Assembly: GCA_963714855.1 (NCBI GenBank)
Contig: CAVQPT010000012.1
Coordinates: 1-64,000, forward strand
DNA length: 64,000 nt
Direction of reading: 5' to 3'
Origin: JAGDMK01 sp963714855
GTDB lineage: Bacteria; Bacteroidota; Ignavibacteria; UBA10030; UBA6906
Shown: positions 55,265 through 63,854 of the stretch, one piece after another
Numbering within the stretch: position 1 is the stretch's first letter
Layout of the letters: the number at the start of each line of letters is the position of its first letter
Program-made: the position numbers and the translations under genes
The notes under the pieces: model-generated
What the model was told of the DNA's origin: nothing
Seen by the model: the letters and a program-made list of their open reading frames with translations, nothing else
Databases searched by the model: none

Positions 55265-56542
55265 ATGACCACAATCCGGTGTGGAATTCTTCTGATGTTC
55301 TGCTGTTTGCTAGGGACATCTGCGACCACGGCTGGCGGCGAGCCGGATTCCCTGGCAGAACTCAGCAGGAAGATCGACATCCTTGCAGAAGAGCTGGACC
55401 GGTTGAGGGCCGGTGGAGCTGCGGAGCTTCAGCCGCTCCCGGTCCAGGGACTCAGCCCGGGAGCGGGGCGCGTCTACACGATGCAGAAAGCGGGCGTCTC
55501 GTTCGCGGGGTACGGCGAAGCCCTATATGAGAACTTCGCGACGGCGCGCGACAACGGGACTGCATCCGGGTTGAAAGACCGGATCGACTTCCTCCGTGCG
55601 GTACTGTATGCAGGCTACCGGTTCAACGACTGGATCCTGTTCAATTCTGAGATCGAATTTGAGCACGGGAGCACGGGCAAAGGGGGGGAAGTCTCGGTCG
55701 AGTTCGGCTACATCGACCTTGTGCTCTCCCCGTGGCTCACCGTCCGCTCCGGGCTGGTCCTCGTCCCGGTCGGAATCGTCAACGAGAAACATGAGCCCTC
55801 CACGTTCTTCGGCACCTCGCGCCCGCTGGTGGAGCGGCTGATTCTTCCCGCGACCTGGAGGGCGGTCGGAACGGGTGCCCTTGGCGAGATCATGCAGGCA
55901 CTTTCCTACCGGCTGTTCGTGGTCGAGGGCCTGAAAGCTGACGGCTATTCAGGAGCGAACGGCATCCGCGGCGGACGGCAGCACGGGGCCCAGGCGGTTG
56001 CCGAGAACTTCGCCGTCACCGGTCGTCTGGAGTTCTCTCCCTCCGTCGGCACAACCATCGGAGCCGACATCTTCGTCGGCAATGCGGGGCAGGGGATGAC
56101 CGACAGTCTCGGCACGATTGCCGCGATGACGACCGTGGGCAGCGTGCACGGAGAACTCTCCTGGCGGGGACTCGAACTCCGGGGGCTCTATGCTTTCAAC
56201 CATGTGAGCGACGCGGCGCGGATCAGTGCCGCGAACGGCGGGACGATCGGTTCGCGTATGGAAGGGTGGTATCTGTCGGCAGGGTATGACGTGCTGCCGC
56301 ACATGCTTCCGACAACAACACATGCGCTCATTCCCTACGCGGTATTCGAGCGGTACAATACGCACGCCGCCGTTCCGGCGGGGTTCTCCGCGAACCCGGC
56401 GTATGACAGGCGCACTCTTGCCCTCGGGATCATGTACCGTCCGGATCCCCGCGTCGCGTTCAAGTGGGACTACCGCGACAACTGGAGCGCGGCAGGCACG
56501 GCCGCCAACCAGTGGAACGTTGCATTGAACTATCTCTTCTGA
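55265..56542 (+). CDS. Porin-like outer-membrane protein with N-terminal coiled coil
   Basis: 425 residues from ATG 55265 (AGAGAG weak Shine-Dalgarno). Signal peptide to TTAGG. Residues about 28-48 form a coiled coil (SLAELSRKIDILAEELDRLR) as in many porins. The barrel follows: VSFAGYGEALYENFA, DRIDFLRAVLYAGYRFNDWILFNSEIEFEHG, PWLTVRSGLVLVPVGIVNEKHEP, ending QWNVALNYLF. Resembles phosphate-selective (OprP/OprO-like) porins. First gene of the flavinylation cluster; may admit an ion or electron acceptor to the periplasm. Confidence 0.7.
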   Translation: MTTIRCGILLMFCCLLGTSATTAGGEPDSLAELSRKIDILAEELDRLRAGGAAELQPLPVQGLSPGAGRVYTMQKAGVSFAGYGEALYENFATARDNGTASGLKDRIDFLRAVLYAGYRFNDWILFNSEIEFEHGSTGKGGEVSVEFGYIDLVLSPWLTVRSGLVLVPVGIVNEKHEPSTFFGTSRPLVERLILPATWRAVGTGALGEIMQALSYRLFVVEGLKADGYSGANGIRGGRQHGAQAVAENFAVTGRLEFSPSVGTTIGADIFVGNAGQGMTDSLGTIAAMTTVGSVHGELSWRGLELRGLYAFNHVSDAARISAANGGTIGSRMEGWYLSAGYDVLPHMLPTTTHALIPYAVFERYNTHAAVPAGFSANPAYDRRTLALGIMYRPDPRVAFKWDYRDNWSAAGTAANQWNVALNYLF

Positions 56543-56548
56543 TACGAC

Positions 56549-57088
56549 ATGACACATTTTACACTCTACCTCCTGTTTCTGGTTCTTGTGCCTTCCTGGC
56601 TGCCGGCCCAGGAGAAGCCCGGTCCGGAAACCGTTCTGCGGCAGTACTTCGGCCCGAAGGCCGCGATCATACGGGAACGCCTCTTCCTTTCCGGAGAACA
56701 GCGGCAGCACATCGCACAGCGCTCACGGACCGCCCTTCCCTCCACGATCATCACCTATTTCCGCGTCACGGTGGGGGACAGTTTGATAGGATATGGCGTG
56801 CTGGAATCGGCCGTCGTTCGCACCATGCCCGCGACGTACATGGTGATCATCGGCCCGGACACGACGATCCGTGCCATCGAACTCGTTGCCTTCACAGAAC
56901 CCGATGACTACCGGCCGTCGGTCCGGTGGCTGGACCAGTTCAGGGGGATGCCGCTTACCGACGAACTATGGATGAAGCGGGGGATCCAGAATATGGTCGG
57001 AGCGACCCTCTCGGCGCATGTCCTGACAGGCGGGGCGCGGAGGGCCCTTGCGCTGATCTCGGTTCTTCCTCGAAAGTCCGGGCCATGA
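56549..57088 (+). CDS. Extracytoplasmic FMN-binding-domain protein
   Basis: 179 residues, 6 nt after the porin gene. Signal peptide MTHFTLYLLFLVLVPSWLPAQ. The C-terminal half matches FMN-binding (RnfG/NqrC-type) domains, ending with NMVGATLSA. This fits the SGAT-type flavinylation motif in which the Thr would receive FMN from ApbE. YGVLESAVVRTMPATYMVIIG is the core beta segment. Likely a periplasmic electron carrier. Overlaps the next start by ATGA. Confidence 0.75.
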   Translation: MTHFTLYLLFLVLVPSWLPAQEKPGPETVLRQYFGPKAAIIRERLFLSGEQRQHIAQRSRTALPSTIITYFRVTVGDSLIGYGVLESAVVRTMPATYMVIIGPDTTIRAIELVAFTEPDDYRPSVRWLDQFRGMPLTDELWMKRGIQNMVGATLSAHVLTGGARRALALISVLPRKSGP

Positions 57089-57585
57089 AATACATGCAGA
57101 ACGGCGGGTTCCAATCCCATCCGGTTATGCGGCTCACGCTTGGATTGACGCTGGTCCTCCTCGCTGCGTTCGTCGTCACGAATTTCTTCCTGTATTTTGC
57201 CCGGATGGATCTCACCCCGGCTTCCGTCGTGCAGTACTACAACGGGTCGGAGGCGGAGTACCGGCCTGCGCGGTCGTATCAGTCGATGCTGGAAGTCAGC
57301 CACGGTCACTTCGCCATGATGGCGGTTGTGCTTCTCCTCCTGACACACCTTGTGATCTTCGCGCCGCTGGCAAAGCGGATTCGGATGGTGCTGATCGTCG
57401 GGGTTTTCTCGGCCGCTCTGCTGGGTGAAGTCGCAGGGTGGCTGGTGCGTTTTGTGGACGAAGGATTCGCCCTGCTGAAGGTGGCGTCGTTCGTTGTCCT
57501 GCAAACGGGCCTGATCGTGACCATCCTGATTCTGGCGCACTTCCTCTGGCGCGGGCAGAACGGCGGGGAGGAGGAGAAACGGTAA
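57085..57585 (+). CDS. Four-helix integral membrane protein of the flavinylation cluster
   Basis: 166 residues; ATG overlaps the FMN-protein stop. Hydrophobic segments at about 18-38 (LTLGLTLVLLAAFVVTNFFLY), 74-92, 97-118 and 128-150. Conserved-looking EVSHGHFAMMAVVLLLLTHLV contains two His in a membrane helix, and a further His is in TM4 (LAHFLW), suggesting a heme or quinone site. Likely links the periplasmic flavin protein to the membrane electron pool. No family assigned with certainty. Confidence 0.6.
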   Translation: MKYMQNGGFQSHPVMRLTLGLTLVLLAAFVVTNFFLYFARMDLTPASVVQYYNGSEAEYRPARSYQSMLEVSHGHFAMMAVVLLLLTHLVIFAPLAKRIRMVLIVGVFSAALLGEVAGWLVRFVDEGFALLKVASFVVLQTGLIVTILILAHFLWRGQNGGEEEKR

Positions 57586-58610
57586 TGGACAGGCGCAGGT
57601 TCCTGGAGTCGGCGCTGGTGCGCGGATCACTTCTCATCGGCCTCTCCGCGCAGTATGCGGAGTCGTTTTCCCGGAATGCCGCCGCGGGCGGGAGCGGGCA
57701 CACCGGTGTGGGAGCAGACGGGAGCGTTGTGGTTGAACGTGCCCGGGTCCTGATGGGGACGGTGGTGCGGATCACGGTCTATGCTTCTTCGCAACGGCAC
57801 GGACACCATGCCATCAACCAGGCGTTTGAAGAGATCGCGCGTCTCGAGCGTCTTTTTTCGGTGTTCGATCCGTCGAGCGACATCAGCCGCATCAACCGTG
57901 CGGCCGGGATGAATCCGGTCCGCGTCGATCCGGAAACGATCACGATGCTCGAACGGGCGGGAGAGTGGACAGTGCTCACACGCGGCGCATTCGACGTGAC
58001 AGTCGAGCCGTGCATGCGTCTCTGGGGGTTCCGGGACGACGCCGATACACGACAGTATCCCTCCGATCGGGAGATTGCCCGGACACTCGATGCCGTCGGA
58101 GCGCGGCACCTTGAACTGCATCCGGAGGAATCCACCGCGGGGCTAAACCGAACAGGGTGCGCAATCGATCTGGGAGGTGTGGCGGTGGGGTACGCCGTAG
58201 ATTGTGCGGTGCGTGTGTTGAAGCGTGAGGGGATCCTGTGTGCCTTTATCAACCACGGCGGCGACGCCTACGCGCTCGGCGCCCCTCCGGGGAGCGATGG
58301 ATGGCCGGTGATGGTCCCTCATCCGTCCGGGAGGCGCGAGCCCGCCTTCGAGCGGACGCTCAGGGACATGGCGGTTGCCACATCGGCCGACAGCACACAG
58401 TTCCGGATGCTCGGTGGAGTCCGCTGCGGGCACCTGATGGATGTTGCGACAGCGCGCCCTTCCGGCGCGGCGCTGAGTGTGACCGTGATCGCAGACGAGG
58501 CCATAGCCGCGGATGCGCTTTCCACAGGGTTGTTCTGCCTCGGGGAGACGCGGCCTCCGGCGTCCCCGCCCGGGATAGAAGTTCTTGCATTACTTCCGGA
58601 GCTGAGGTGA
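57585..58610 (+). CDS. apbE: FAD:protein FMN transferase (ApbE)
   Basis: 341 residues; TAATG overlap with the membrane gene, GGAGGAGGAGAAA upstream. MDRRRFLESALVRG is a TAT-like signal. ApbE hallmarks: LMGTVVRITVY, FSVFDPSSDISRINRAAG, AFDVTVEPCMRLWGF, GCAIDLGGVAVGYAVD, CAFINHGGDAYALG, MDVATARP and VTVIADEAIAADALSTGLF. It moves FMN from FAD onto Thr/Ser of partner proteins in the periplasm using Mg2+. The partner is almost certainly the FMN-binding protein two genes upstream. Confidence 0.9.
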   Translation: MDRRRFLESALVRGSLLIGLSAQYAESFSRNAAAGGSGHTGVGADGSVVVERARVLMGTVVRITVYASSQRHGHHAINQAFEEIARLERLFSVFDPSSDISRINRAAGMNPVRVDPETITMLERAGEWTVLTRGAFDVTVEPCMRLWGFRDDADTRQYPSDREIARTLDAVGARHLELHPEESTAGLNRTGCAIDLGGVAVGYAVDCAVRVLKREGILCAFINHGGDAYALGAPPGSDGWPVMVPHPSGRREPAFERTLRDMAVATSADSTQFRMLGGVRCGHLMDVATARPSGAALSVTVIADEAIAADALSTGLFCLGETRPPASPPGIEVLALLPELR

Positions 58611-58706
58611 CTGTATGCTTCCGAGGTTGCGTGATCCGTGGATAACTCCGCATTCAGAGAATCGGAAACGGTGACACCCGGCATAAGCAGACCGGCTGAG
58701 GAACCG

Positions 58707-59138
58707 ATGCAGGCGAATCCTGGCAGAGGCGAATCGGGACAGGAAGCAGTGAGCCCTCTTCGAGGATCCCTGCTCCTCTACGATGGCCGGTGCGGCTTCT
58801 GCAGCGGAATGGTGGGATGGATCAGGCGCCGTGACCGGAAAGGGCGCATAGCATTCGTCCCGGCGGAGAGCCCGGAAGGGATCGACGCACTCTCCCGGTA
58901 CCCGGAGTGTCAGGATGTCGATTCGGTTGTCTGGGTCGGAGGTGTAGAAGGGAATAGCACCGCGCGTGCTTCGACCCATTCGGAGGCGGTGATACGCGCC
59001 CTGGTTTCACTCGGCGGCTTGTGGCGGCTCGCAGCCGCGGCCCGCATCGTCCCCCGTCCCGTCCGCGACGCTGTGTACAACCTTGTCGCACGCAACCGGC
59101 ATCGTCTTTCACCGCACCGGAGATCCTGCCGGACGTGA
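58707..59138 (+). CDS. DCC-family thiol-disulfide oxidoreductase-like protein (DUF393)
   Basis: 143 residues from ATG 58707 (TGAGGA upstream; a GTG at 58638 would add 23 residues). SLLLYDGRCGFCSGMVGWIRRRDR holds the DxxCxxC motif of DCC proteins. FVPAESPEGI, SVVWV and AVIRALVSLGGLW.. match the rest of the family. Probably a redox protein. Lies after apbE, completing the redox cluster. Confidence 0.8.
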   Translation: MQANPGRGESGQEAVSPLRGSLLLYDGRCGFCSGMVGWIRRRDRKGRIAFVPAESPEGIDALSRYPECQDVDSVVWVGGVEGNSTARASTHSEAVIRALVSLGGLWRLAAAARIVPRPVRDAVYNLVARNRHRLSPHRRSCRT

Positions 59139-59201
59139 CGTCCTCAGATTCCCAATTCGGACGTGTCCACATTTGCTCATTTTATGTACACGTTTTCCTG
59201 A

Positions 59202-59222
59202 CATGTCCACAACGTGGACATG
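59202..59222. terminator. Hairpin between the convergent DCC and glycosyltransferase genes
   Basis: Arms CATGTCCAC (59202-59210) and GTGGACATG (59214-59222) are perfect 9-bp complements with a 3-nt loop. No T run on either side. The motif TGTCCACA also appears at about 59165 in direct orientation, so an insertion-element scar is another possibility. Confidence 0.4.
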
Positions 59223-59237
59223 ATTGCAGAGCCGCAG

Positions 59238-60485
59238 CTATCCCTTGATCCCCCGCCAGACCTCCACCCCCAGCGCCCCGATCACACCCGCATACTCCAG
59301 CCACAGCACCACCGCCGACTGCTCCCACACTCCCGTCATCTGATACTCCACCGCCGTCAGCACCGTCAGACTCACCGCCGCGGTGAAGATGATCCCCGAC
59401 CAGCGCGGGACAAGAGGAAGGAGTGCGGCCAGCCAGATCACATACCAGGGCTGCACGACAGGCGAGAAGAGAAGGAGGAGCAATACGGCATAGTAGCACT
59501 TCTGGAGAATCGGCTGCTTTCCGAAGGAGAGGACACCAACCGAAATCAGCAAGAGGAGCGCGCAGATAGCCCGCGAGATCTGGTTCTCGTGGACGACGGC
59601 GTTGATGGACTCGAACACCAGGCCGTTGAATGTCCAGTCGCGCGTGTAAATGAACAACGATTCGAACGGGTTCGATGTGAAAACGTACGGAAGAAACTGC
59701 AGCACAAGCGGAAGGAGGGGGAGGAGAAGGACCCGCAATCGTGCACCGGCCGACTTCTCCGCGACGAACAGGATGGGGAGGACCACAAGGGCAACCGGCT
59801 TCACGGCAAGGGAAAGACCGAGAAGGAGAAGACCGGGAACTTTCCGGTCGCGGATATACAGGATCAACCCGCCGACGAACAACGGGAGGCCGAGGGCGTC
59901 GACGTGTCCGTCCAGCGAAAATTGCAGGATGGCAAGCGGCGAGAGTGCGAAGAGGAGAAGGGAGGTTCTTGAGATTCCCAGCGCTCCCGCCGACACCCAG
60001 AGGATCCACACCAGCGCCCCCTCCGCCAGGACCAGAACGGCCTTGATTGCCCACACTTCCTCTCCACTCACCTGATAGCAAAGGTAGAAGACCCACTGCG
60101 TCAGGGGAAAGTAGACTGTTTTCATGGTGGGGTGGTTCACCCGCTCCGGCAAGCGGTCGGAGTGAAGGGGGGCGAGCTCGGGGTCGTCGGGTGCGAGGCT
60201 GTACGGATTGATGCCGGCATCCTGCACTTTCCCGTCCCAGATATAGCGGTACATATCGTCCGACCCGATCGGGTCGAGCGGGAGGAGCGCCAGGCGGAGG
60301 AGGGCGGAGGCCGCAATGAGGAGAAGGAGAACGTTGGCCGGGATTTCTTTCCGCCGTATCCATCCTGCACCGAAGAGAAAAAGGAACGATGCGGCGATGA
60401 AGAGGGTGGAGTAGATTTCTATGGGCCGCAACGCATAGAGCGACATGGGAAGCGCCACCGGCCGGGAGGGATTGCTTTTTTGCAT
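59238..60485 (-). CDS. Integral membrane GT-C-type glycosyltransferase (mannosyltransferase-like)
   Basis: 415 residues with about 10 TM helices. PLDPIGSDDMYRYIWDGKVQDAGINPYSLAP is the first periplasmic loop with the acidic DD pair typical of polyprenol-phosphate-mannose-dependent transferases (GT87/MptB-like). LLFALSPLAILQFSLDGHVDALGL, LGLSLAVKPVALVVLPI and FSPVVQPWYVIWLAALLPL follow. Transfers a sugar from a lipid carrier outside the membrane. A -10 box overlaps the ATG at 60485, so ATG 60446 (MSLYALRPIEIYS) may be the real start. Confidence 0.7.
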   Translation of the reverse strand: MQKSNPSRPVALPMSLYALRPIEIYSTLFIAASFLFLFGAGWIRRKEIPANVLLLLIAASALLRLALLPLDPIGSDDMYRYIWDGKVQDAGINPYSLAPDDPELAPLHSDRLPERVNHPTMKTVYFPLTQWVFYLCYQVSGEEVWAIKAVLVLAEGALVWILWVSAGALGISRTSLLLFALSPLAILQFSLDGHVDALGLPLFVGGLILYIRDRKVPGLLLLGLSLAVKPVALVVLPILFVAEKSAGARLRVLLLPLLPLVLQFLPYVFTSNPFESLFIYTRDWTFNGLVFESINAVVHENQISRAICALLLLISVGVLSFGKQPILQKCYYAVLLLLLFSPVVQPWYVIWLAALLPLVPRWSGIIFTAAVSLTVLTAVEYQMTGVWEQSAVVLWLEYAGVIGALGVEVWRGIKG

Positions 60486-60512
60486 TATACACTTTATCTG
60501 TATGAGAGTCCA
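60484..60512 (-). promoter_or_regulatory. Promoter of the membrane glycosyltransferase gene
   Basis: On the minus strand TGGACT (60512-60507) and TATAAT (60489-60484) are 17 nt apart; the perfect -10 overlaps the longest possible start codon. Confidence 0.5.
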
Positions 60513-60562
60513 CGCCGTCGCATAAAGCGGCCACTCCGCCCAACGCTCTTCCCGGACTGTCC

Positions 60563-61921
60563 ATGAAGCTCCGGCTCTTCGTTCTGTGCTCAGCTCTCCC
60601 CCTCTCGTTCATCGCCTGCTCCGGCATCGGCACGATCGGAGAGAGGGAGTACCCCGTCACGGTGCGGGGATCGCACTTCGAGAAGAACGGCGCTCCGTAT
60701 TATGTGGCCGGGACAAACTTATGGTACGGCGCATACCTCGGTGTAACGGATACGACGGGCAACCATGAGCGGCTTGGCCGGGAGCTCGACCGGCTCGCCG
60801 CCCTCGGCATCACGAACCTCCGTGTCCTCGCCGGATCTGAGAGCTCGGCTGTCGGCAGGTGCATCTCCCCGGCCTTTCAGAGACGCCCCGGCGAAGTGAA
60901 CGAAGAGCTCTTGCGCGGGCTCGACCGTCTCCTCGCCGAAATGGCGGCGCGCAGAATGCACGCTGTCCTCTATCTCACCAACTACTGGGAGTGGTCGGGC
61001 GGCATGGCGCAGTATGCCGTCTGGGCAAATGGAGGAGGAGGTGTCGATCCCGCCGCCCCGGACCAGGGTGGGTGGCCGGCCTACATGAACTTCGCCGCAT
61101 CGTTCTATGAAAACCGGGCAGCCAACGACATCTACCGGGAGTACATCCGACGCCTGGTGACGCGGAAGAACACGGTGAACGGCCGGCTTTATGCGGGCGA
61201 TCCAACCATCATGGCGTGGCAGCTCGCAAACGAACCCCGCCCCGGGACGGTCGGTCCAGAGGGAGAAAAGAACCTCCCCGCATTCATCCGGTGGATCGAT
61301 GAAACTGCGGCGTTCATTCACGGACTCGATTCGGTGCACCTGGTTTCCTCGGGGAGCGAGGGAACGACAGGGTGCCTCCTTTCCGACGACAACTTTCTCC
61401 GTGCGCATGCGTCGCCCCATATCGATTATCTGACATTCCATCTCTGGCCCTCCATCTGGACCTGGTACGACCCGCTCCGTTCCGGCGAAACCCTCCCCGC
61501 GGCGATCGACAGTTCGCTCGTCTACATCGCCCGGCATGTGGAGCTTGCCCGGCGGCTCGGGAAGCCGATTATTCTCGAAGAGTTCGGGATGGGGCGGGAC
61601 GGGGACGTGATGCAGCCCGGTACGGCCACGCGGGCAAGGGATGAGTTCTTCGGGGCCGTCCTTGCCGCCGTATGCGACTCCGCCCGTGCAGGTGCCCCGT
61701 TGGCCGGATCGAATTTCTGGGGATGGGGAGGGGAGGGAAGAGCCCGGCAGGCCGACTGGCTCTGGCGCCCCGGCGACCCGTACACGGGCGATCCGCCCCA
61801 GGAGCCGCAGGGGTGGAACTCGATTTTCAATGCCGATTCCACTACATTACGCCTGATACAGCATCACGCACGATTGATGCGTGACCTCTCCACTCTGCAA
61901 CACCGGGACCCGGCGGAATGA
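60563..61921 (+). CDS. GH5 beta-mannanase-like lipoprotein
   Basis: 452 residues. Lipoprotein signal MKLRLFVLCSALPLSFIAC, lipobox Cys19. TIM barrel of the GH5_7 mannanase type: YYVAGTNLWYGAYLG, LGITNLRVLAGSES, YLTNYWEWSGGMAQY, IMAWQLANEPRPG with acid/base Glu224, DYLTFHLWPSIWTWYDP, KPIILEEFGMGRD with nucleophile Glu340, GSNFWGWGGEGR. Acts on beta-1,4-mannans or related glycans at the outer membrane. It fits the mannose theme given by GH38. Confidence 0.85.
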   Translation: MKLRLFVLCSALPLSFIACSGIGTIGEREYPVTVRGSHFEKNGAPYYVAGTNLWYGAYLGVTDTTGNHERLGRELDRLAALGITNLRVLAGSESSAVGRCISPAFQRRPGEVNEELLRGLDRLLAEMAARRMHAVLYLTNYWEWSGGMAQYAVWANGGGGVDPAAPDQGGWPAYMNFAASFYENRAANDIYREYIRRLVTRKNTVNGRLYAGDPTIMAWQLANEPRPGTVGPEGEKNLPAFIRWIDETAAFIHGLDSVHLVSSGSEGTTGCLLSDDNFLRAHASPHIDYLTFHLWPSIWTWYDPLRSGETLPAAIDSSLVYIARHVELARRLGKPIILEEFGMGRDGDVMQPGTATRARDEFFGAVLAAVCDSARAGAPLAGSNFWGWGGEGRARQADWLWRPGDPYTGDPPQEPQGWNSIFNADSTTLRLIQHHARLMRDLSTLQHRDPAE

Positions 61922-61942
61922 AGAAGTTTTTTCAGGTGATGC

Positions 61943-63520
61943 ATGAACGTTAGTCTCGACGGGGACCGGCTCTCTGTGCATGCCGGCGGCAGGAACCGCC
62001 TCCGCGGCGGCATCCCCATCTTTGAAGAAGGCGCGGCGATCACCGGGCCGGCCTCGCTCGGCGGCACGGTCGCAAAGTTTCCCGCTGAAGGACACGACGT
62101 GGCGGTCGGGATGGCCGGGGCTTCCGATGCCGAAATCGTCACATTCACTCTTTCACCCGGCGGCGCCCATTCACACACGGGCGATCATTTCCTGGGTCTC
62201 TTCTTCGAGACCATTACCGACCTGCGCACCGGCGTCACCCTCTGGCGTTACGCACCATGGAAATGCTGGACCAAACCGCTCCGCGTGACATCGCCCGGGG
62301 AGATGGAGGAAGACGACATCCAGTTCTTCTACTGGCAGCACGCCGACGGCATGTACGGGGCCGCGATCCCGCTCTGCGGGAAAGGATACCGCTCAACACT
62401 CGGCCGTGCCGGCAACCTGTTCGGTGCGAAGGCCCGTGCATTTGCCGATGGCGTGAACACGCAGGAGATCCCGCTGATGAGCGTGGGGTGGGGGAGCGAT
62501 CCATACCAGCTCTTCCACGACCTCTACGCCGAAGGGTTGCGGCAGATGGGGCTGGACGAAAACCTCCGCGAGCGGAAGAAATTCCCTCCGGCGTTCGACT
62601 ATCTCGGTGCGTGCTCCTGGAATGCGAGCGACACGGGAAAACTCCTGCGCGAGGATTTTCTCGTGGAGATGGCCGGCTCTCTCGCGGAGAAACATATCCC
62701 TGTCCGCTGGCTCCTGATCGACGACGGATGGATGGACAGCGACAACGGACGGCTCAACGCGCTCGCTCCCGCACTCCTCGCGCTTCCCGCGCGGGTTCAA
62801 ACCGGTGGTACGCGAGTTGCGGGAACGGTTCGGGATTCAGGATGTAGGAATCTGGTACGCGGCGAACGGGCACTGGAACGGCATCAACCCCGATTCACCG
62901 CTGGGGCGCGAATACAGGAGCGACCTCTACCTCTGGCAGCAGCGCGAGCGGCAGGATATGCCGGCTTCCCCGATGCAGACCAACCGGTTCCTGTTGCCCT
63001 CCTCACCCGGACTCCACAGCTTCTATACCGCATGGAACCGGTTCTTCCGGGAAGAAGGAATTACGTTCATCAAGGTCGACAACCAGTCGGTGACCGAGCG
63101 GATGACCGCGGGCCGGATTCCGCTGGACGACCTTGCGCGCGCCCTCCACGACGAAATCAACAACGCCGCGCTCGGCTCATTCGCCGGGGCATTGATCAAC
63201 TGCATGGCCATGAGCCCGGAGGCCTTTTATCATTTCGGCAGGACGGCCGTCGCACGGACTTCCGAAGACTACTTCGAGTATCATCCAGAGGAAGGGTACA
63301 ACCTGCAGCGGGGAAACGCCGCGGCCCATGTGATGCAGGGGGTCTACAACTCGCTCTATTTTTCGCAGATGGTCTACACCGACCTCGACATGTTCCAGAC
63401 GCACAACCCGAACGCCGTGTTTCATGCGCTGGCGAGGGCGCTCTCGGGGGGACCCGTCTACATTTCCGACAGGGTCGGCGAATCACAGCCGGAGATCCTC
63501 CGGCCGCTGCATTACGCTGA
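61943..63520 (+). CDS. GH36/raffinose-synthase-like enzyme, N-terminal piece (frameshifted, runs off the window)
   Basis: ATG 61943; no signal peptide is evident. Natural sequence to about 62790: LGLFFETITDLRTGVTLWRYAPWKCWTKPL, DIQFFYWQHADGMYGAAIPL, FDYLGACSWNASD and PVRWLLIDDGWMDSDNGRL with the (L/I)DDGWQ-like motif of the raffinose-synthase/SIP1 branch of GH36. An indel near 62790 then shifts the text (GFKPVVRELRERFGI); the remaining residues of this ORF are artefactual. Likely an alpha-galactosidase or transferase on galactosides, in line with galK at the other end of the window. Confidence 0.75.
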   Translation: MNVSLDGDRLSVHAGGRNRLRGGIPIFEEGAAITGPASLGGTVAKFPAEGHDVAVGMAGASDAEIVTFTLSPGGAHSHTGDHFLGLFFETITDLRTGVTLWRYAPWKCWTKPLRVTSPGEMEEDDIQFFYWQHADGMYGAAIPLCGKGYRSTLGRAGNLFGAKARAFADGVNTQEIPLMSVGWGSDPYQLFHDLYAEGLRQMGLDENLRERKKFPPAFDYLGACSWNASDTGKLLREDFLVEMAGSLAEKHIPVRWLLIDDGWMDSDNGRLNALAPALLALPARVQTGGTRVAGTVRDSGCRNLVRGERALERHQPRFTAGARIQERPLPLAAARAAGYAGFPDADQPVPVALLTRTPQLLYRMEPVLPGRRNYVHQGRQPVGDRADDRGPDSAGRPCARPPRRNQQRRARLIRRGIDQLHGHEPGGLLSFRQDGRRTDFRRLLRVSSRGRVQPAAGKRRGPCDAGGLQLALFFADGLHRPRHVPDAQPERRVSCAGEGALGGTRLHFRQGRRITAGDPPAAALR

Positions 63521-63854
63521 CGGCCTCCTCATACGCACCGATGAGCCCCTTCTCCCCACGCGCGATTGCCTCTTTCAGATCCAGGATCCAGCGCTCTTCA
63601 AGGCGTTTTCGCGGAGCGGGGGTAAAGGACTCCTTGCCCTTTTCAATTGCGCCGACGCCGAGAGCGTGGAGGGAACCGTTTCGCCACGGGATGTGGAAGG
63701 GCTCCAAGGGGATGAGTTTGCGGTGTACGATCATTTCGGAAAAACGCTCAGGATCATGCGCAGCGACGAGTCCATTCCCGTGCAGCTCGGTCGGCTGGGG
63801 TACGGGCTGTATGAAATCGCACCCCTGCGGCACGGGGCGCGCTGCTCGGCCTGA
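62805..63854 (+). CDS. GH36/raffinose-synthase-like enzyme, C-terminal piece
   Basis: Continuation of the 61943 gene. Barrel half: IWYAANGHWNGINPDSPLG, GITFIKVDNQSVTE with the nucleophile Asp in KVDNQ, FAGALINCMAMSPEAFYHF, TSEDYFEYHP, VYTDLDMFQTHNPNAVFHA, LSGGPVYISDRVGE. A further indel near 63830 ends this ORF; the next frame carries AALGLIDKYNAPGTVLKEVVAPGAIRG and runs off the window at 64000. The C-terminal beta domain is therefore incomplete here. Confidence 0.8.
   Translation: MVRELRERFGIQDVGIWYAANGHWNGINPDSPLGREYRSDLYLWQQRERQDMPASPMQTNRFLLPSSPGLHSFYTAWNRFFREEGITFIKVDNQSVTERMTAGRIPLDDLARALHDEINNAALGSFAGALINCMAMSPEAFYHFGRTAVARTSEDYFEYHPEEGYNLQRGNAAAHVMQGVYNSLYFSQMVYTDLDMFQTHNPNAVFHALARALSGGPVYISDRVGESQPEILRPLHYADGLLIRTDEPLLPTRDCLFQIQDPALFKAFSRSGGKGLLALFNCADAESVEGTVSPRDVEGLQGDEFAVYDHFGKTLRIMRSDESIPVQLGRLGYGLYEIAPLRHGARCSA

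Noticed and set aside
59182..60660. 492-residue minus-strand frame over the glycosyltransferase
   Set aside because: It overlaps the 59238-60485 frame, which has clear TM helices and GT-C motifs; this one is Arg/Pro-rich and structureless.
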